Assembly (NCBI GenBank): GCA_965224045.1
Contig: CBDCYD010000016.1
Span: forward strand, 682,001 to 746,000
Direction of reading: 5' to 3'
DNA length: 64,000 nucleotides
Source of the DNA: Tectiglobus sp965224045
GTDB taxonomy: Bacteria; Pseudomonadota; Alphaproteobacteria; Rhizobiales; Hyphomicrobiaceae
In this document: piece by piece, positions 7,929-16,486 of the stretch
Numbering within the stretch: the first letter of the stretch is position 1
Layout: every line of letters starts with the position of its first letter
The notes under the pieces: model-generated
What the model was told of the DNA's origin: nothing
Database searches by the model: none
Seen by the model: the letters and a program-made list of their open reading frames with translations, nothing else
Translations under genes and position numbers: made by a program

Positions 7929-9286
7929 CAGACCAAGCGATCACCGTGCGCGGCGATGCAGCACGGACTGTGCGCAAGGTGCTGGACGCCTTCGACAAGT
8001 ATGATCGTGAACTCAAGGCGATTGCGCAGCGCATGGACGACATCGCACTGCGTGATGCCGAACATAAGGATGCAATGGCTTCGGCGGGCGCGCGGCTCGG
8101 GCCGCTGCATGGCCTGGCCTTCGTCGTCAAGGATATCATCGACGTTGCAGGCGTGGTCACGCGGTCCGGTTCGCTGACCCGCGCCGGCAACCCGCCTGCA
8201 GAGCGTGACGCGCCGGTCGTCGCGCGCCTGCGCGGAGCGGGTGCCATTCCGGTGGCAAAGTCGAATACGGTGGAATTCGCAATCGGCGGGTGGGGCACCA
8301 ACCAGACCGTCGGTACGCCGGTCAATCCCTGGGATCGTGCCGTGGCGCGCAACCCGGGCGGCTCGTCGAGTGGCACCGGGGTGTTGGTTGGCAGCGGCAT
8401 CATTGCAGCCGGTCTTGGGACCGATACCGGCGGCTCGGTACGCCTGCCGGCGGCGTTTTGTGGATGCGTCGGGCTCAAGACCTCGATCGGGCTGGTCAGC
8501 CGCACAGGCGTAACGCCGCTCTCGGAAACGCTTGACACGGTGGGACCGCTCACCAACAGCGTGCGACTGGCAGCTGACATGCTTGCTGTGATGCAGGGGC
8601 CCGATCCGGCGGACGCGACGACGCTTGGCCGAGACGTGACCTGTCCGTTGCGGGATATCGACCGCGGCGTATCGGGCCTCAGGTTGGCGCGCCTCAAGTC
8701 TGAGGCGATGCCATATCTGTCGCCCGAGATGTCGAGCGCTTTCGAAGCGGCGCTGGAACAGCTACGGGAGGCTGGGGCAACGATCGTCGACTGTGACCTG
8801 CCGATGGCGCTCGATGAATACCAGCACCTCGGCAGCATGATCTCGGCGACGGAGGCTTATGCAACCTATGCCGACCTGGTCGATGATGAGAGCGCGCCGA
8901 TGGGAAAACCGAACCGCAGGCGGATGGCACGCGGCAAGAGTATCCCAGCGTTCGAAATGGTGCGATTGCGGCGCGCCCGAGAGCGAGCCATCGCCGACTT
9001 TGCGACGGTGATCGATACGGCAGACGCGATCGTTTTGCCGACGACGCCGTTTGCAGCGATCCCGATCGCCGAGGTCGACGAAGCGGATCTGACCTACGGC
9101 AACCATACCCGTTTTGCCAATTTTCTCGAATTGGCGGCGTTGGCGGTTCCGATGAGTCTGACGCCGGCAGGGCTGCCGACATCGCTGCAGATTGTCGTGC
9201 GCCGGTTCGCTGATCCACTGGCATTGCGTATCGGCAGGGCATTCGAGGAGGTGCGTGGAGTGTTCCCGCGGCCGGCGCTGAGCTAA
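7925..9286 (+). CDS. Amidase-signature-family hydrolase
   Basis: A 453-residue amidase. The Lys-cisSer-Ser triad is present: Lys in AFVVKDIIDVAG (about residue 67), then the Gly/Ser-rich signature GGSSSGTG with the bridging cis-serine, and the nucleophile in DTGGSVRLPA. Family members hydrolyse amides, carbamates or indole-acetamide, or act as GatA subunits. There is no gatB/gatC nearby and the gene follows catabolic-looking genes, so a free-standing amidase is most likely. The start overlaps the cupin stop by 4 bp. It ends the SDR-methyltransferase-cupin-amidase run; an imperfect A-loop hairpin follows at 9285-9317. Confidence 0.87.
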   Translation: MTDQAITVRGDAARTVRKVLDAFDKYDRELKAIAQRMDDIALRDAEHKDAMASAGARLGPLHGLAFVVKDIIDVAGVVTRSGSLTRAGNPPAERDAPVVARLRGAGAIPVAKSNTVEFAIGGWGTNQTVGTPVNPWDRAVARNPGGSSSGTGVLVGSGIIAAGLGTDTGGSVRLPAAFCGCVGLKTSIGLVSRTGVTPLSETLDTVGPLTNSVRLAADMLAVMQGPDPADATTLGRDVTCPLRDIDRGVSGLRLARLKSEAMPYLSPEMSSAFEAALEQLREAGATIVDCDLPMALDEYQHLGSMISATEAYATYADLVDDESAPMGKPNRRRMARGKSIPAFEMVRLRRARERAIADFATVIDTADAIVLPTTPFAAIPIAEVDEADLTYGNHTRFANFLELAALAVPMSLTPAGLPTSLQIVVRRFADPLALRIGRAFEEVRGVFPRPALS

Positions 9287-9527
9287 AGCGCGTCGCAAAA
9301 AAATGCGCCTCGCTTTGGGCTTTGTTTGCCTCACGCCGCTATTCGCGCTGCGCGCGGCGGCTCCGGCGGGGCGGCCGTTCGGCCGGGTCGCGTTGCTCCC
9401 TTATGAGTGAAGCCGTCTTGCTGCGACATGCCTTAGAAATTCGAGGTTGCGCGCAAGGCTCGCGTCGTGATCGCGCCACTGGTGGCAGGCACGCACTCAT
9501 GGCACACACGTGAACCCGACGACATTG

Positions 9528-11825
9528 TCAGTTCGCGCTGGCGGTGGCCGGAATGGTGAGCTGGTCCTGAATATCGTTCCACAAGAGCTGCTGGTCCTTG
9601 TATTCCGACCATAGGAGTTGCTCGAAGAAGTCAACCGTGCGCGGTGCGTAATAGAATGCCAACGGGAACCGGAAGTGCTTGCAAAGCAACGTCAGGCGCT
9701 CGGCATCCGACTGTTGGCTAGCCTGATTGCCCAATGCGTTTGACCAGTGGATAAACATCAGGTTCTGCTTTGCCAGCGCTTCCAGCTTCTGGACGAGGAC
9801 GACGATCGGTGCGGTCCTGGTCTCCTGCGCGTTCACCAGGGCATCTGTATGTGCGATTACCTCCTTCGGTGCCGATTGGGTGGGCAGCCAGGACAACGGG
9901 GTCGTGCCGCACTCGAACTCCCAATCGGACTTCGGGTCGGACGTCCTGGAAAGATGGATCAACTGAACGGTGACGTCCGTCTTGTCGTAGCCTTCGCTTT
10001 CCAGAACCAGTTGGATGTACTCCTTGAGTGAGACGGCGGCGAGCAGTCCGGAATTGTCGTAGTAGCCGCCATCGGCGAGACGCGTGTTGGGAATTGTTTC
10101 ACGCTGGGTGCCGGCGCGCCACGCCTGGATGACGGGGAGGGCAACGGGGAAGGCAGCACTTGCGAGAAAGCCCTCGGCGAGCGGGAAGGTCGTGGTATGA
10201 GGCAGCTCGAGGCTGCCGGCGACACCGTTGAAGTTCGCGAGTGACAGGACCGGCAAGTTGGCCATCCGGAAGGCGAACCCGGACGATACGTCGGTGGTGT
10301 TGAAGATCAGCGCAGGGACATCCTTTTCCGCTCGCCAGTAAGAGAAGTTTCCGCAATCAAGAAATCCGGTGCCGCCCTTGCAACGGGCCTTGCTGGTCGT
10401 ATCATCGTCAAGCTTCCAGGCTGCGGCGGCTGATTGCCAGTAGCGGTTCATGGAACGGCGCAGCACGTCCGTCCGAGCCAGGCCTTCGAAGCGAACGGGC
10501 AATAGCCGCTGCAGGAGTTCGGGGTAAAGACCACCGACGACAATCGGAGCAACCATGTCGTGGCGCAGAAACGTGCGCATGCTCTTGAGCCGTCCGGTTT
10601 CCGGCACGGGCAGATCGGTCTGCTTTAGGTTGCAGCCGGCTTTGCGCGCAAGCGAGGCGCCCTCGCCGTTGGCAGTCTCGGCAGTCTCCTCGAGGAGTTG
10701 CTGGCCGGCATAGGCCATGGCACCCAGAGAACCACCCGATACGGCGCTTATGGCAAACAGGTGGTGGGAGAAATCGGGACATTTGGCCTGCATATATTCC
10801 AAGAACCAGGCGGTGTGCATGGCCGCGTGCATGCCGCCGCCGGAGGCTGCAACAATGTAGATTGGATATGGCTTTTCGGCCGCCTGGTATTTCTTGAAGT
10901 CCTGCCGGTTCAGGAGCCATCCGTGGATGCCAGCTTTGCCGCTGGCGGCTGCGTCCCGCTCAAGGTTGCGTACCGGCTCGATCTTGATCTTCGGCGCCGA
11001 TCCGAAATCGACGAACGTGTTGACGGCGACCACATAGACGGCCAACCAGAACAGAAAAGAGAAATGAAATGCCTGGCCGACAAGAACCGCGCCACTGATT
11101 ACCAAGTAAAACAGGGAAACGAATATCACGATGGCATTTGTCGTCCCAATCTCACCCGGCAATGTCGCCGGACCCTTGGCGATCAAAAACGCAAAGCCGG
11201 CAAACATCGCGAGCGGAACGCAAAACAGCAGGATCGCACTGAGCCGCGTTACCTCAGGCGGTGGTTCCTGGAAATAGAAATAGCCGAGTGCGGCAATGGA
11301 CAGGAGAGTGACCACGATTGCTGCTATTGCGAATATTGATGTCTGGCCGCCGATCGATAGGGCAAACATGTCCCACTCGAGGGTCTGGTCGACTACGATG
11401 CGATACTTGAGCAGGATCAACAGCGGGAGGATGCTGGTGATGACCGCGGCCATGACAAAGACAAGGCGCGGGCGGTTGAGACCGTGGAACAACTGCACCG
11501 TTGCGATGTGGGCTGAAACGCACCAAAAAATCAATGCGAATACGAAATAGATGAGCTTGGCGTAGTGCTGGGTCAGCTCCGGCCTGATGGCAACTTTGGC
11601 GGGCGGGGAATTGCCTAAGACCTTGGCTTCGAAGAGCTGTATGATGCCGAGCTCAAGTTCATGGACGAGTTTTGCGATCTCACCGGCCTGATCGCCCATG
11701 AATGACACGAACAGCGCGAGGTAGACCAATGTAAGAGTGGCAATCGGTACCAGGATCCGTGACAGCCATACGATCTCGTATCTCGGCCGAGTAGCGGTCT
11801 CGGCAGCCTGCGCGACTTGGGCCAT
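9528..11825 (-). CDS. Membrane-anchored patatin-like phospholipase/acylhydrolase
   Basis: A 765-residue protein in two parts. Residues 1-275 contain about seven hydrophobic membrane segments. From about residue 320 there is a cytosolic-type patatin domain with the oxyanion glycine-rich stretch AASGGGMHAA (326-335), a nucleophile elbow AVSGGSLGA (Ser about 363) and the second-dyad motif DGGYYDNSG (about 585). These elements fit a Ser-Asp lipid acylhydrolase; the nucleophile elbow resembles cPLA2-type SGGS rather than the usual GxSxG. The start has GGGGGA eight bases upstream. It is monocistronic between a convergent amidase and a small secreted-protein gene. Physiological lipid and role are unknown. 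Confidence 0.8.
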   Translation of the reverse strand: MAQVAQAAETATRPRYEIVWLSRILVPIATLTLVYLALFVSFMGDQAGEIAKLVHELELGIIQLFEAKVLGNSPPAKVAIRPELTQHYAKLIYFVFALIFWCVSAHIATVQLFHGLNRPRLVFVMAAVITSILPLLILLKYRIVVDQTLEWDMFALSIGGQTSIFAIAAIVVTLLSIAALGYFYFQEPPPEVTRLSAILLFCVPLAMFAGFAFLIAKGPATLPGEIGTTNAIVIFVSLFYLVISGAVLVGQAFHFSFLFWLAVYVVAVNTFVDFGSAPKIKIEPVRNLERDAAASGKAGIHGWLLNRQDFKKYQAAEKPYPIYIVAASGGGMHAAMHTAWFLEYMQAKCPDFSHHLFAISAVSGGSLGAMAYAGQQLLEETAETANGEGASLARKAGCNLKQTDLPVPETGRLKSMRTFLRHDMVAPIVVGGLYPELLQRLLPVRFEGLARTDVLRRSMNRYWQSAAAAWKLDDDTTSKARCKGGTGFLDCGNFSYWRAEKDVPALIFNTTDVSSGFAFRMANLPVLSLANFNGVAGSLELPHTTTFPLAEGFLASAAFPVALPVIQAWRAGTQRETIPNTRLADGGYYDNSGLLAAVSLKEYIQLVLESEGYDKTDVTVQLIHLSRTSDPKSDWEFECGTTPLSWLPTQSAPKEVIAHTDALVNAQETRTAPIVVLVQKLEALAKQNLMFIHWSNALGNQASQQSDAERLTLLCKHFRFPLAFYYAPRTVDFFEQLLWSEYKDQQLLWNDIQDQLTIPATASAN

Positions 11826-11863
11826 TGATCGAGTCCCCCATCACAGAATTATATTCAATCATA

Positions 11864-12196
11864 CTAATAGCGCATGCAGGAAAATGTAATTTGCTTATTA
11901 CTGCGGGAGCGCTCGATGCGCAAAAGCTGTGTGCCGGGTGGGCATGCACGTTGTTGGACGTCGGTGCCGCAGCGCCATTCAAATGTCGTTGCTCGCGGCG
12001 GTAACGGTACAGTGCGCGACTCGGCCGGGTTGACGATCAGGGGTACGGACGGGAGGATGATCTTGGTTGGGCAGATTTCGTCAAAGCGCAACGTGATCGT
12101 CTGGGCGCTTGCACCGGTCGCGCCCGCACTCAAAGCGGCACTGAATACTGCCAAAGCCACTGCAGCCCGTCGGTGTCGACGTGATCGCCGATCCAT
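11864..12196 (-). CDS. Small secreted hypothetical protein
   Basis: A 110-residue protein with a clear Sec signal: a basic N-terminus, a hydrophobic run (AAVALAVFSAALSAGATGA) and an ASA-Q cleavage site near residue 32. The mature part has four cysteines (CPTK, WRCGT, RACPP, FSCMRY) and no recognised domain. Of two in-frame ATGs six bases apart, the second (12196) is preferred because AGGGAGA then has normal spacing. It lies 38 bp upstream of the patatin gene on the same strand, so the two may be co-transcribed. Confidence 0.6.
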   Translation of the reverse strand: MDRRSRRHRRAAVALAVFSAALSAGATGASAQTITLRFDEICPTKIILPSVPLIVNPAESRTVPLPPRATTFEWRCGTDVQQRACPPGTQLLRIERSRSNKQITFSCMRY

Positions 12197-12538
12197 TGGC
12201 ATTCTCCCTGTCGTTGTCTTAGGCGGCCGCGGCCAGAGCAGCGCCTGTCATAAGGCCCGTCGAATACCACTAAGCGTGAATGCGCATGAACTTGCAATGA
12301 ATGGTGCAACCTTCCGTTGCGCGCAAGGTAGCACATACTCGTCGGGGAATGAACAGGTCCGCGCGCCCTTCGCCGTGGCGCCGGCAGCTTGTGTGCGCTG
12401 CAACGATTTGAAATGTCAGCCTGATTGACCTGGATCAAGGACATTTCGAGGCCGTTCGTTCGAGCGTTCAGCGTTCTGTTGCACCCTCGCTCTCGAGAGA
12501 GATGTGCTTCAATCAATGGTGCCGGGGAGGCCAATGCC
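12197..12538. other. Divergent intergenic region with an FNR/FixK-type site
   Basis: This 342-bp gap separates two divergently transcribed small genes. Apart from the palindromic FNR-like box at 12425-12438, I see no convincing gene or terminator. Confidence 0.5.
12425..12438. promoter_or_regulatory. FNR/FixK/DNR-type binding box
   Basis: TTGACCTGGATCAA matches the TTGAT-N4-ATCAA half-site arrangement of Crp/FNR-family oxygen- or nitric-oxide-responsive regulators, with one deviation (C for T in the left arm). Its centre is about 107 bp before the ATG of the 58-residue membrane protein gene, a position suited to activation of a promoter in between. No FNR-family gene is in the window, so the regulator is inferred. 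Confidence 0.55.
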
Positions 12539-12715
12539 ATGGCAGTCGACTTTGTCAAAGCCGTCATTCTTGTGGCGATAGCAGCGTCGGGGGTGGCGGC
12601 GCTCATCTGGGGATTGATGTTTCAAACGGCGCCGGAAGCGTTTGCTGCAATCTTCGGCGGGCTCGCTGTCTATGCTCTCGCGTGGGCTGGTGGGCTCTAT
12701 CTCACAAAGAAATAG
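12539..12715 (+). CDS. Small two-helix membrane protein
   Basis: A 58-residue protein with two predicted membrane helices (about residues 6-26 and 34-53) joined by a short loop (QTAPEAF), ending in YLTKK. No family is recognised. The start at 12539 is set by GGGGAGG eight bases upstream; a longer in-frame reading would run through the FNR-like box and is rejected. The upstream box suggests low-oxygen or nitrogen-oxide control, so a role beside a respiratory complex is possible but unproven. Confidence 0.6.
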   Translation: MAVDFVKAVILVAIAASGVAALIWGLMFQTAPEAFAAIFGGLAVYALAWAGGLYLTKK

Positions 12716-12721
12716 TGCAAG

Positions 12722-12880
12722 GTATTCGCCGCCGTGCGGGCCGTTGCGCCAGGCGCGGCAGCGCTCGCCGTAGCCGAGGCCGGTTGCCGAGTGGCGCGCC
12801 TTCGGGACGCCGAGCGCTTCCATGATCGCATCGTAGATGCGTTCGGCCATGTCGATATCTGAAACCGTGATCGAGACGCG
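12722..12880 (-). pseudogene. Remnant of a VOC (glyoxalase/dioxygenase) family gene
   Basis: Read on the minus strand, this stretch encodes VSITVSDIDMAERIYDAIM, then LGVPKARHSATGLGYGER. This matches the first beta-alpha-beta module of small VOC proteins, which normally run to about 125-140 residues. There is no proper start (the usual first residues are replaced) and the frame loses similarity where it runs into the small membrane-protein gene. I read it as a gene degraded at both ends. It lies directly after the HCCA-isomerase-like gene, where it may once have been the last gene of that operon. Confidence 0.55.
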
Positions 12881-12928
12881 GTCGCGCGCCGCTTGAAGTC
12901 TCCGTGGCACCTGCGGTTGGTGAACGGT

Positions 12929-13516
12929 TTAGGCGGCCAGTGCCCGTGCGACCCAATCGAGGCGGTCCTGGCCGAAATGCAATTCATCGCCGACGATCAT
13001 TGTTGGTACACCAAAGACGCCGCGCTCCACTGCGTCATTGGTGGCATCGATCAGTGCCTGCTTGAGGGCCTGGTCCTGGACGGCGGCGGCCATCGCGGCG
13101 ACATCCAGGCCAGCGCCTGAAACGACTTCCGACAGGACGGCAGGTTCGGAAATATCCTTGCCTTCAATCCACATGGCTGTGAACAGGGCGGTATTGTAGG
13201 TCTCGAGCCGGCCGATTTGTTCCGCCCATATCGCGCCGCGCATGGCGCCCAGCGTATTGACGATGAAATGCGGGTTCATCTTGTAGGCGACGCCGTAGTG
13301 CTTTGCATGGCGGGCGACATCGTCGAGCACCCATTTGCCCTTCGCCTTGACCATTACCGGCGACTGGTTCCCGGCGCCTTTGAAGATCCCGCCAAGAAGG
13401 ATTGGACGGTAGGTGAGAGTGGAGTGGTTCTCGGCGCAAATGGCTGGCAATTGAGTCCATGCCAAATAAGCGGTCGGGCTTCCATAGTCGTAAAAGAACT
13501 CGACGGTCTTGGGCAT
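12929..13516 (-). CDS. 2-hydroxychromene-2-carboxylate isomerase-like DsbA-family protein
   Basis: A 195-residue protein of the DsbA-fold HCCA isomerase/kappa-GST group. The N-terminus VEFFYDYGSPTAYLAW holds the family serine that replaces the redox CxxC, and the C-terminus has GVFGVPTMIVGDELHFGQDRL, containing the cis-Pro loop and the conserved FxGQDRL end. NahD-type members isomerise a naphthalene-pathway intermediate using glutathione; many relatives have other or unknown substrates. No naphthalene genes are present, so only the family is assigned. It follows an acyl-CoA gene group on the same strand after a 385-bp gap. Confidence 0.85.
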   Translation of the reverse strand: MPKTVEFFYDYGSPTAYLAWTQLPAICAENHSTLTYRPILLGGIFKGAGNQSPVMVKAKGKWVLDDVARHAKHYGVAYKMNPHFIVNTLGAMRGAIWAEQIGRLETYNTALFTAMWIEGKDISEPAVLSEVVSGAGLDVAAMAAAVQDQALKQALIDATNDAVERGVFGVPTMIVGDELHFGQDRLDWVARALAA

Positions 13517-13901
13517 GGTATGGTCTCACTTTTGGTTGATGGCGGGCGACGCGCCCGGCATTGCTCGACGAATGGAGGCACGTGGGTTTCAAAGGTCCTC
13601 GCGGCACGCAGTTCTGTGCGGCGAGGCCAAGTGATATCGCCCAGGCCCTCCAGTCCTATCACATTGGCTTCGTCACGGCGCCGTAATGAAACGATGTGAC
13701 CATTTCGCCGTCAACGGCACTCCTGGCGGCGAGGTCGGCACGGCTGTCACGCCGCCGCGTGGCCGCAACTTGCATTCCTTCTCGGGCAAATTGGCGAGCA
13801 AATTCGACCCAGGACGTCGCTGGCAGCCGTCAGCGCTGCGATTTGCCGCCTCCTGCCTTGGCCATTGCATGGCCTGGCCTTGGTCCGTGCTTGCGTGGAG
13901 T
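13517..13901. other. Intergenic region without a recognisable gene
   Basis: A 385-bp gap between two minus-strand genes. The short open frames here have no domain similarity and overlap the neighbouring coding sequence. Nothing else is supported. Confidence 0.4.
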
Positions 13902-15008
13902 TCAGCGGCCACCGTATCCCGGATCGTCCAGGCCGAGCAACGGATACGCGCTGTGGACGTGAGGCTCGACCACCGATGGTGCGCCGAAGTGGAGATACGA
14001 CCGGTCCAGCTGCTCCCATCGCGTGATGCCGGTAAGGCCCATGGCGCTCGTGACTTCGTTCTCGAGAATTTCGAGCATCCGGTTGATGCCTGAGGCGCCG
14101 TCTGCCGCCATGGCGTAGCAATACAGGCGGCCAATGGCGACCGCTTCGACACCCATTGCCATCGCCTTGACGATGTCTGTGCCGCGCGAAAATCCACCGT
14201 CGACTATAAATTTCGTCTTGCCACCGGCTGCATTCATGCATTCCTCGAGGACATCCATCGCGCCGCGACCATGGTCGAGTTGACGCCCGCCGTGGTTGGA
14301 CACCCAGACGTAGTCGACACCGTGCTCGACCGCGAGGCGGGTGTCTTCCGCCGTTGAGATGCCCTTCAGCATGAGCGGAATGGCGTGGGTGTTCTTGAAG
14401 CGCTCGACGTTGTTCCAGCTGAATGCGGCCTGGAACTCCGTGCCGGTGGCGGTCTTGCGCCATGGTTTTGCAAAGCGGCGCGCGATATCGCGTTCGCGGC
14501 GGCTATAGACGGCCGTGTCGACCGTGATGCAGAAGGCGTCGTAGCCGCATGCGGCGGCGCGATTTGCATAGTCGTCGACGAAGGCATCGTCACCGCGGAC
14601 ATAGAGCTGGAATATCTGTGGTGATTTGCCTGCTGCGCGAACGTCTTCGAGGGACGGAGCGGTGTTGACGGAGCTGAGCGTCATTGCGACGCCGAACCGG
14701 TCAGCGCCCTTTGCCACGGTGACGCCGGCATCCGCGTGGAATTCGATGAGACCGCCGATCGGGGCCAGGATCACCGGCAGGCGCACCGGTTTGCCGAACA
14801 GTGTCGATGACGTGTCGATGTTTGATACATCGCGCAATATGCGCGGTCTTAGCGCGATTTGGTCGAGCGCCAGGCGGTTGCGCCGCATCGTCGTTTCGGT
14901 TTCGGTGGCACCGACGAGATAGTCCCAGATGTTGGGCTTGAGCGTCATCTTTGCTGCTTTGACGAACTCATGCAGCGTCATGTAGGCGGCATCGATTTCT
15001 TCAGACAT
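13902..15008 (-). CDS. FMN-dependent alpha-hydroxy-acid oxidase/dehydrogenase
   Basis: A 368-residue TIM-barrel flavoprotein of the lactate dehydrogenase (LldD)/glycolate oxidase/mandelate dehydrogenase family. The active-site signature SNHGGRQLDHGRGAMD (about residues 257-272) contains the catalytic histidine and substrate-binding arginine. The FMN-phosphate region FIVDGGFSRGTDIVKA and the AIGRLYCYAMA strand are intact. It oxidises a 2-hydroxyacid to the 2-oxoacid. It stands in a minus-strand group of CoA-thioester genes, so a short hydroxyacid from that pathway is a plausible substrate. Confidence 0.88.
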   Translation of the reverse strand: MSEEIDAAYMTLHEFVKAAKMTLKPNIWDYLVGATETETTMRRNRLALDQIALRPRILRDVSNIDTSSTLFGKPVRLPVILAPIGGLIEFHADAGVTVAKGADRFGVAMTLSSVNTAPSLEDVRAAGKSPQIFQLYVRGDDAFVDDYANRAAACGYDAFCITVDTAVYSRRERDIARRFAKPWRKTATGTEFQAAFSWNNVERFKNTHAIPLMLKGISTAEDTRLAVEHGVDYVWVSNHGGRQLDHGRGAMDVLEECMNAAGGKTKFIVDGGFSRGTDIVKAMAMGVEAVAIGRLYCYAMAADGASGINRMLEILENEVTSAMGLTGITRWEQLDRSYLHFGAPSVVEPHVHSAYPLLGLDDPGYGGR

Positions 15009-15113
15009 TGTGATTGATCGTGGTTGTTGGGTCCGGAGATGATGGTGGCACTTAAGCGGTATACTCGACAGGGATGCGACGCGGCGAGGAATGATGTTGT
15101 CAGGGATTTTTCC

Positions 15114-15557
15114 TCACGTGACGGGTTTCAGCGCTTCGAGGCGAGCTCTGAGGTCACCGGGGATCGTGCGGCTTTCGCCGCTGTTGCGGTCACCAAACAC
15201 GGTCGTCGTCTTTGCCGTGGCAATGCAGTTCTCGCCCGAAAACACCGCGTGGCCAAGGATGTAGGACTTGGTGCCGAGGTGCAGGACGCAGTTGCCGACC
15301 TCAACGGTGCCGGGATAGTTGAGGGATGCCTTGAAGTCGACCTCGAAATGCACGATCAGCCATGAGACCGACTGGTCCTGGGCAAAATCCGGGAAACAGC
15401 GCTCGCGCAATTCGACACGACTGCATTCGACATACTGGCAAATGACAAGGTTGTTGACGTGGTTCTGGCGATCGACATCACCGTAGCGAATCTTCTCTTC
15501 CGTCCAGAACGGATGGATTGTTCGGTCGGACAGATCGGGCTCCGGCATATCAGCCAT
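15114..15557 (-). CDS. Hotdog-fold acyl-CoA thioesterase (4HBT type)
   Basis: A 147-residue hotdog protein of the 4-hydroxybenzoyl-CoA thioesterase/YbgC type. The active-site helix motif IRYGDVDRQNHVNNL (about residues 21-35) supplies the catalytic Asp and the HVNN turn, and FEVDFKASLNYPG is the usual second strand. It would hydrolyse a short or aromatic acyl-CoA. The start MADMPEPD at 15557 is chosen because it follows the crotonase stop by only 13 bp; a longer frame would overlap that gene extensively. It is probably co-transcribed with the crotonase gene. Confidence 0.82.
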   Translation of the reverse strand: MADMPEPDLSDRTIHPFWTEEKIRYGDVDRQNHVNNLVICQYVECSRVELRERCFPDFAQDQSVSWLIVHFEVDFKASLNYPGTVEVGNCVLHLGTKSYILGHAVFSGENCIATAKTTTVFGDRNSGESRTIPGDLRARLEALKPVT

Positions 15558-15570
15558 ATTCTGAGATCCA

Positions 15571-16362
15571 CTATCGGCCCTTGAACTGAGGTTTGCGCTT
15601 TTCCATGAATGCGCGGCGACCTTCGATGTAGTCTTCGCTTTCGAAACAGGCCCGGACCATCGCGTCGAGTCTTGCGTGATCCGGCTGGTCCGGCGACTTG
15701 CCGATCTCGATGGCCGAGGCCTTGATGGTGGCAATGGTCATCGGTGCGTTTTCACAGATGCGGTCCGTGGTTTCCTTGACCACGGCGTCAAGTTCTTCCG
15801 GTTTGCAAACGCGATTGATAAGGCCCATTTCATAGGCTTCCGACGCGGGAAAGCGTCGTGCCGTGTAAAACATTTCCATGGCGCGCGAGATTCCGATCAG
15901 CCGTGAAAGGCGAGCGACACCGTAGTAGCCGTAGCCGAGACCCAGGCGGGCTGCGGGTATCGCGAACTGCGAACCCTCCTCGCAATAGCGCAGATCGCAG
16001 GCCACGGCGAGGTTCATGCCGCCGCCGACGCAGAATCCGTTGATTTTGGCAATGGTCGGCTTGGGAAAGTTCAAGAGCTTCTCGTAGGCCTTGCCCGACG
16101 TGGCATTGTATTTTTCTACTGCTTCCTTGGTGGCGCGTTCGCTCTCGAACTTGGAAATGTCCGCACCTGAAACAAAAGCCTTGCCGCCGGCGCCGTTGAC
16201 GACCAGGACCAGTAGATCGTCGTCGTCGCGGTAGTCATCGAGCAGTTCGGCAAACCGGACCCACATGTCGAGTGACACGGCATTGCGCTTTTCAGGGTTG
16301 TTGAACGTGATGTAACCGACGCCATCTTCCTTGCGGCTCAGGATTTTTTCCTCGGCGCTCAT
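15571..16362 (-). CDS. Crotonase-superfamily protein (enoyl-CoA hydratase-like)
   Basis: A 263-residue crotonase with the CoA-binding VSGADIS oxyanion region and GFCVGGGMNLAVACD helix motif. Both acid-base glutamates of true enoyl-CoA hydratases are missing: the GGG-x-E position is Asn and the P-E-x-x-LG position is Ala (IPAARLG). The oxyanion hole is intact, so it should still bind a CoA thioester and stabilise an enolate, but isomerase, hydrolase or lyase activity is as likely as hydration. AGGAGAG precedes the ATG at good spacing. The thioesterase gene follows by 13 bp. Confidence 0.85.
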   Translation of the reverse strand: MSAEEKILSRKEDGVGYITFNNPEKRNAVSLDMWVRFAELLDDYRDDDDLLVLVVNGAGGKAFVSGADISKFESERATKEAVEKYNATSGKAYEKLLNFPKPTIAKINGFCVGGGMNLAVACDLRYCEEGSQFAIPAARLGLGYGYYGVARLSRLIGISRAMEMFYTARRFPASEAYEMGLINRVCKPEELDAVVKETTDRICENAPMTIATIKASAIEIGKSPDQPDHARLDAMVRACFESEDYIEGRRAFMEKRKPQFKGR

Positions 16363-16486
16363 GCGCGTACTCTCCTATAGTCGTTCGTGGCTGTGCGGCG
16401 GGGCGCGCCGCTCCGGCAGTTTCGCGAGATTGCACTATTATCACCGGCTGGTTTTGACTGGCCGGTTGATTGTCGGCTCGCGTCAG

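Noticed and set aside
9285..9317. Imperfect hairpin (AAAGCG ... CGCTTT) directly after the amidase stop
   Set aside because: The stem is interrupted and no T-run follows, so it was not listed as a terminator, only mentioned with the amidase.
9322..9513. A 63-codon plus-strand frame between the amidase and patatin genes
   Set aside because: Arg-rich, without a ribosome site or domain; unlikely to be translated.
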